Shown here one piece after another: positions 4,968 to 7,967 of a DNA stretch of 7,967 nt. Origin of the DNA: an uncultured Collinsella sp. (GTDB lineage: Bacteria; Actinomycetota; Coriobacteriia; Coriobacteriales; Coriobacteriaceae); NCBI GenBank assembly GCA_905204635.1, contig CAJLAN010000066.1, positions 1 through 7,967 of the forward strand, given 5' to 3'. Below the pieces are notes generated by a model. The model saw only the letters and a list, made by a program, of their open reading frames with translations. It was not told the DNA's origin and did not search any database. Within the stretch, counting starts at the first letter, position 1, and every line of letters starts with the position of its first letter. The translations under genes and the position numbers were made by a program.

Positions 4968-6384
4968 AACCTTCCTGCTCCTGATACTTCGAGATAAGGT
5001 CTCGGTACCAATACCAGCTCTTTTTGGGGGTGCGCTCCAGATTGTTCTCGAAGTCGATATGGACAAGTCCGTATCGTTTTTCGTAGCCGTTGATCCAGCT
5101 ATACAGATCCATCGTCGACCAGAGGTAGTAACCCTCAACGCGCGCGCCGTCGCGCTTAGCCCTCATCATGTGCTCGATGAACTGGCCCAGAAGCTCGATG
5201 CGGTCATCATCGTGGATCATTCCGTCTGTGTCTGGTTGCTCATAGGCGCCATGTCCGTTTTCCGTAATAAAGATGCGGGGCGCGTCATAGCGCTCGTGGA
5301 CATCCATGATGGTTGAATACATGCAACTTGGGAGTATTTCGCGGCCCCATTTATTGCGGGGAACATTGCTGTCGCGGGCGCTTTCAAACAAGGGCGCAAT
5401 GCATTTTCCTTCGACCCTTTTGCTCGAACTGCCCTTATTGTTCGCCGAAACGGCAAGCTCTCCACCGTGCCAGTCGGTTACATACTCTCGGCAATACACG
5501 TTGAGTCCAATAAAATCGACTTTACCGTCTCTGAATTCTTTTACGTCATTTGGGGATCGATAGAGCGAGACGCCAAGTTTTTCAAGGATTTCGTCCATTT
5601 CTGGCGGCAGTTGACCCTGAAGCGCTGGTGCCAGAATCATGCGATTGGCGAAAAAGTCTGCGTATCGAAATACGTCATCAGGGTGCTCGGTTGCCGGGTC
5701 GAGTTCGACAACGCCGCCATCGTGGACGGCGCCGATGATGCCGTCGTAGCCCATTTGACGATATGCTCGGACTGCGAGTGCGCTTGCGCGCATCAGGTTG
5801 TACTGAAACTGCATGTACGACTGAACATCGAGCGATCGATTGGGGGGATAGTTGCCCAACATGTTTACGCAGTAGCTGTAGAAATGCGGCTCGTTAACGG
5901 TAGCCCAGATTTTGACGCGGTCTCCAAAGCGCTCAAAGCAAATCTTGGCGTATTTGCAGAACCACTCTGCCATGTCGTTGTTCAGCCATCCGCCTTTGCA
6001 AGCAAGCGTGAATGGCAGATCGTAATGGAACAGCGTAACGTTGGGCTCTATGCCATTTTCGAGGCAGCAATCAATGACCCGATTATAAAAATCGATACCC
6101 TCTTCATTCACTTCGCCGATACCCGTGGGGATGATTCGACTCCATGAAAGAGAGAAGCGATAGGTGTTTTGTCCGCCTTCTTTCATCATGCGGATATCTT
6201 CTTCATAGCGATGGTAGAAGTCGCAAGATACATCACCGTCAACATGGTTGATGTTCTTATTGCTTGTGTGGCTAAAGAAATCCCACTCACCAAGGCCTTT
6301 GCCGTCTTCGTTCCAGGCACCCTCGCACTGATAAGACGCCGTGGCGGAACCCCAGAGAAACGGCATGTTGTTCACGTTGCCCAT
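4966..6384 (-). CDS. GH1 6-phospho-beta-glycosidase (6-phospho-beta-galactosidase-like signature)
   Basis: Cytoplasmic glycoside hydrolase family 1 enzyme, 472 residues from the chosen ATG. It should split the phosphorylated beta-glycoside delivered by the adjacent EIIBC into sugar 6-phosphate and aglycone. It shows FLWGSATASYQCEGAW near the N terminus, the acid/base glutamate in ATVNEP (E165), the nucleophile in ITENGHG (E375), and the phosphate loop YSWINGYEKRYGL with S429, K436 and Y438. As I recall, Staphylococcus LacG uses Ser428, Lys435 and Tyr437 there, with Trp429 favouring galactose 6-phosphate. The matching Trp430 here leaves 6-phospho-beta-galactosidase or dual activity open besides 6-phospho-beta-glucosidase. 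The frame opens at a GTG at 6402, but AAAGGGG lies just before the ATG at 6384, which also gives the usual GH1 N terminus. It is the first gene of the operon with EIIBC and diverges from the RpiR gene. Confidence 0.92.
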   Translation of the reverse strand: MGNVNNMPFLWGSATASYQCEGAWNEDGKGLGEWDFFSHTSNKNINHVDGDVSCDFYHRYEEDIRMMKEGGQNTYRFSLSWSRIIPTGIGEVNEEGIDFYNRVIDCCLENGIEPNVTLFHYDLPFTLACKGGWLNNDMAEWFCKYAKICFERFGDRVKIWATVNEPHFYSYCVNMLGNYPPNRSLDVQSYMQFQYNLMRASALAVRAYRQMGYDGIIGAVHDGGVVELDPATEHPDDVFRYADFFANRMILAPALQGQLPPEMDEILEKLGVSLYRSPNDVKEFRDGKVDFIGLNVYCREYVTDWHGGELAVSANNKGSSSKRVEGKCIAPLFESARDSNVPRNKWGREILPSCMYSTIMDVHERYDAPRIFITENGHGAYEQPDTDGMIHDDDRIELLGQFIEHMMRAKRDGARVEGYYLWSTMDLYSWINGYEKRYGLVHIDFENNLERTPKKSWYWYRDLISKYQEQEG

Positions 6385-6453
6385 GAATCCCCTTTCCATC
6401 ACTCAAAACACGGTGGATACGTGTGGCGGAATTATGATTAAGATGACGTCAAC

Positions 6454-6465
6454 TGATTTGAATCA
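6454..6465. promoter_or_regulatory. Candidate operator in the GH1/RpiR divergent intergenic region
   Basis: TGATT-TG-AATCA is a perfect 5+5 dyad. A further TGATT half-site lies at 6435-6439, and a related palindrome TTGATTCAA at 6487-6495 overlaps the RpiR leader. It is the only clear dyad in the 153 bp between the two genes, hence the best candidate site for the RpiR-family protein; no binding is shown. I could not assign a convincing -35/-10 pair in either direction, although TATGAT at 6433-6438 could be a -10 for the plus-strand gene. Confidence 0.45.
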
Positions 6466-6525
6466 TAGGAGAACGACCAAAGCTGTTTGATTCAATAAAT
6501 GAACCATGATTTCGAGGAGAGCGGA

Positions 6526-6532
6526 AAGAGGG
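6526..6532 (+). promoter_or_regulatory. Ribosome binding site deciding the RpiR start
   Basis: AAGAGGG lies five bases before the GTG at 6538, while nothing like it precedes the ATG at 6499. The GTG start is therefore preferred. Confidence 0.55.
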
Positions 6533-6537
6533 ATCAC

Positions 6538-7371
6538 GTGAATATCAATGACTTCGATGTGCTCAATCGCATTAGCTCCATCATCAACAGCGAGTTTGGG
6601 TCAAACGATGCCGCCATCGCTCGATATCTCATCGCTCACATTAGGCGTTCGAGCGAAATCAATGTTGCCGCAATAACCCGCGATGCATTCGTGACTCGTT
6701 CCGCTGTTCGTCGTTTCTGCAATCGATTGGGCTACCAGTCTCTTAGCGATTTGAAAGAATCATTTACTCAGTCAGTCTTTCCAAGCGACTTAAGCCATCG
6801 AGAGGAGGAATTTGGCTACGAGGAGTACAGGGCAGAGCTCGACGTTCGCATGATCGAGATGTTCGCTGAGGTTGAAAGCGGCGTGTCCGATATCGCTATT
6901 AAGCATCTTGTCGACGAAATTGATGGCCATAAAAACGTTGAAATCTGGTGCACCAATAATGTGAGCGCCAATCTCGTACGATTTCAGCAGGAAATGTTTT
7001 ATGCGGGCAAGATAGTTCGCATAGTTGCTGGGGCTAACGTCGCGGAATTGAAAAACATGGGAGACGCTTCGCAGTCATTGATAATTCTCGTATCGGTCTC
7101 CGGGCTATTTGCGTCACAGGCGCGTGAGTATCTTGATTGCCGTTCGGGCAGGAAGATTCTAATTACTGCGTTTAGCAACGATGACAAATCGAGGTCTTTT
7201 GACCGTGTATATCGTCTTGGTAATGCGGGAAACGGAATTGACCGACTCGGCGTTTATTCGAAATACGCCATGACTTATTTTTTCGACTTGCTATCGTCGT
7301 GTTACTTGAGTCGCTACCCCTGCACCAAGGGGGAGCCGCTCTATGGGTCTACTTTGGCCTGGCCCGAGTAG
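6538..7371 (+). CDS. RpiR/MurR-family transcriptional regulator (HTH-SIS)
   Basis: Sugar-phosphate-responsive DNA-binding regulator of 277 residues. The N-terminal RpiR-type helix-turn-helix spans about residues 23-70, with AAITRDAFVTRSAVRRFCNR as the recognition region and LGYQSLSDLKESF after it. The C-terminal SIS (phosphosugar-binding) domain spans about 133-230, including VEIWCTNNVSANL and the strand-loop LIILVSVSGLFASQ, where SVSG is the usual phosphate-binding turn. It diverges from the GH1-EIIBC operon and so is its likely local regulator, sensing a phosphorylated sugar; whether it activates or represses cannot be read. The start is GTG at 6538, five bases after AAGAGGG (6526-6532). 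An in-frame ATG at 6499 would add 13 residues but has no ribosome binding site. It is the most AT-rich gene of the window. A 23-bp-arm inverted repeat follows 32 bases after the stop. Confidence 0.88.
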   Translation: MNINDFDVLNRISSIINSEFGSNDAAIARYLIAHIRRSSEINVAAITRDAFVTRSAVRRFCNRLGYQSLSDLKESFTQSVFPSDLSHREEEFGYEEYRAELDVRMIEMFAEVESGVSDIAIKHLVDEIDGHKNVEIWCTNNVSANLVRFQQEMFYAGKIVRIVAGANVAELKNMGDASQSLIILVSVSGLFASQAREYLDCRSGRKILITAFSNDDKSRSFDRVYRLGNAGNGIDRLGVYSKYAMTYFFDLLSSCYLSRYPCTKGEPLYGSTLAWPE

Positions 7372-7403
7372 TTGCGGCTTTACAGTTCTCTCGCCTGGAG
7401 AAT

Positions 7404-7467
7404 GAACGTGGATAATCTGCCACTTTGGCCTTAGAGCCGCGCTAAAAGTGGGAGATAATCCACGCTC
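7404..7467. repeat. Long inverted repeat of the CGTGGAT repeat family
   Basis: Arms of 23 bp (7404-7426 and 7445-7467) pair at 20 positions around an 18-base loop. Key words are GAACGTGGATAATCT on the left and AGATAATCCACGCTC on the right. The outer part is the same CGTGGAT word seen twice at 3299-3360. No T-tract follows, so although it could stop or protect the RpiR mRNA it looks more like a mobile or dispersed repeat. Confidence 0.7.
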
Positions 7468-7494
7468 GATCGTGGCGTGGAAGCCCCGATCTCG

Positions 7495-7508
7495 ACCTAT
7501 ATATAGGT
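7495..7508. repeat. Perfect 14-bp palindrome
   Basis: ACCTATATATAGGT is fully self-complementary. It is a possible protein-binding site or small hairpin; no function can be assigned. Confidence 0.45.
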
Positions 7509-7520
7509 GCAAATAAGCTG

Positions 7521-7537
7521 GTATCGAAGTTCGATAC
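7521..7537. repeat. Perfect 17-bp palindrome with one central base
   Basis: GTATCGAA-G-TTCGATAC has 8-bp arms. It lies 12 bases after the previous palindrome and looks like a dimeric regulator site; no function can be assigned. Confidence 0.5.
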
Positions 7538-7683
7538 TGAAGGTGTACTCCACTACAGCAAAGTGTTACCTTGGGAAACGTCACCTCAGTATCCAAAACC
7601 ACCGTCCTTCATATCCAAACTCAATAAAACCGCAGGTCACGGCTATATAGATACGCCCGGCACCGTGTATCTAGAGGTTTTCG

Positions 7684-7713
7684 TTGACAGCCCCCAAGGT
7701 TGCATCGTATTAT
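7684..7713 (+). promoter_or_regulatory. Promoter of the tRNA-Tyr/Thr cluster
   Basis: TTGACA (7684-7689) and TATTAT (7708-7713) are separated by 18 bp, a near-consensus promoter. Transcription would begin near 7720, giving a leader of about 56 bases that includes a small GGTC-CAAAA-GACC hairpin before the first tRNA. Confidence 0.75.
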
Positions 7714-7775
7714 CTTTTTCGTTCGCGGGGGCGGCGGTCCAAAAGACCAAAGAACCTGCGGATACTTGAACGATT

Positions 7776-7857
7776 GGGAGTTTGCCCGAGTGGTTAATGG
7801 GGACGGGCTGTAAACCCGTTGGCTCTGCCTACATAGGTTCGAATCCTATAGCTCCCA
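7776..7857 (+). tRNA. tRNA-Tyr (anticodon GTA)
   Basis: A class II tRNA with acceptor GGGAGTT/AGCTCCC, anticodon stem ACGGG/CCCGT, loop CTGTAAA (anticodon GTA at 7810-7812), a long variable arm with GGC-TCT-GCC, T stem ATAGG/CCTAT and discriminator A at 7857. The next bases are CCC, so CCA is not encoded. It is the first tRNA of the cluster. Confidence 0.95.
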
Positions 7858-7867
7858 CCCGTCAAGT

Positions 7868-7943
7868 GCCTGTATAGCTCAGTCGGTAGAGCACTTCGTT
7901 GGTAACGAAGAGGTCACCAGTTCAAGTCTGGTTGCAGGCTCCA
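7868..7943 (+). tRNA. tRNA-Thr (anticodon GGT)
   Basis: Acceptor GCCTGTA/TGCAGGC, anticodon stem CTTCG/CGAAG with loop TTGGTAA (anticodon GGT at 7901-7903, reading ACC and ACT), T arm ACCAG/CTGGT, discriminator T and encoded CCA at 7941-7943. It lies ten bases after tRNA-Tyr in the same transcript. The discriminator T is shared with the other tRNA-Thr at 2948. Confidence 0.95.
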
Positions 7944-7946
7944 TCC

Positions 7947-7967
7947 GGCGGTGTAGCTCAGTTGGTT
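7947..7967 (+). tRNA. Start of a fourth tRNA, cut by the window edge (probably tRNA-Met)
   Basis: GGCGGTGTAGCTCAGTTGG is a typical tRNA 5' end: a 7-base acceptor strand followed by TAGCTCAGTTGG of the D arm. It begins three bases after the CCA of tRNA-Thr. The identity cannot be read because the anticodon lies outside; elongator tRNA-Met fits the 5' sequence and the usual Tyr-Thr-Met order in actinobacteria. Confidence 0.75.

Larger units (their letters stand above)
7372..7775. other. Intergenic region with repeats, palindromes and tRNA promoter
   Basis: No credible gene is seen. The stretch holds a long inverted repeat, two short perfect palindromes, about 145 bp in which I see nothing clear (7538-7683), and the promoter and leader of the tRNA cluster. 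A 68-codon open frame (7563-7769) lacks a ribosome binding site and runs through the promoter. Confidence 0.65.

Noticed and set aside
5467..6147. A 226-codon plus-strand open frame opposite the GH1 gene
   Set aside because: The minus-strand frame carries all GH1 catalytic motifs; the plus frame shows no domain and is an antisense shadow.
6385..6498. BglG-type antiterminator (RAT) site or riboswitch before the GH1 gene
   Set aside because: The leader is short, there is no terminator hairpin in it and no BglG-type gene; an RpiR-family regulator is present instead.
7291..7602. A 103-codon minus-strand open frame at the end of the RpiR gene
   Set aside because: It overlaps the RpiR coding sequence and the long inverted repeat, shows no domain and is a shadow frame.
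7563..7769. A 68-codon plus-strand open frame before the tRNA cluster
   Set aside because: No ribosome binding site, no recognisable domain, and it runs through the TTGACA/TATTAT promoter of the tRNA genes.

Overview
The window reads as chromosome from a high-GC, gut-type actinobacterium, most like Coriobacteriia (a Collinsella-like genome). I infer this from the GC-rich codon use of the first two genes, the gene order and the style of the intergenic repeats; no marker here proves the genus. Two layers can be seen. The core layer is GC-rich: rlmB (cut by the left edge), rae1/yacP, a tRNA-Thr(UGU), and at the right edge a tRNA-Tyr(GUA), tRNA-Thr(GGU) and the first bases of a fourth tRNA. In many Gram-positive bacteria rlmB-yacP is followed by sigH, rpmG, secE and nusG, and tRNA genes often sit just ahead of the rpmG/tuf-secE-nusG block, so this is probably that conserved neighbourhood.

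The accessory layer is visibly AT-richer and lies inside this frame. First, a minus-strand gene (1445-2785) fuses an N-terminal excisionase-type helix-turn-helix to a HipA-like kinase. It converges on rae1 at a shared hairpin. Its promoter lies between two 24-bp palindromes that share the same half-site, one over the start and ribosome binding site and one over the -35 region, which suggests autoregulation. Second, a beta-glycoside module (3556-7371) holds a minus-strand operon of a GH1 6-phospho-glycosidase followed by a PTS EIIBC permease without EIIA. A divergent RpiR-family regulator lies on the plus strand, and the 153-bp gap between them holds a TGATT/AATCA dyad. The permease would import and phosphorylate a beta-glycoside, the GH1 enzyme would split the phosphorylated sugar, and the RpiR protein would sense a sugar phosphate and control the operon.

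The two long non-coding stretches (3023-3555 and 7372-7775) are rich in structure. The first holds a tRNA terminator, two 47-bp inverted-repeat units exactly 80 bp apart, two copies of a CGAGCGTGGAT repeat and the terminator of the sugar operon. The second holds a relative of that same repeat as a 23-bp-arm inverted repeat, two short perfect palindromes and a strong promoter for the tRNA cluster. The same repeat family therefore brackets the sugar module on both sides. I found no CRISPR array, transposase or integrase. The most distinctive items are the self-contained HTH-HipA kinase with paired operators and the two families of intergenic repeats.
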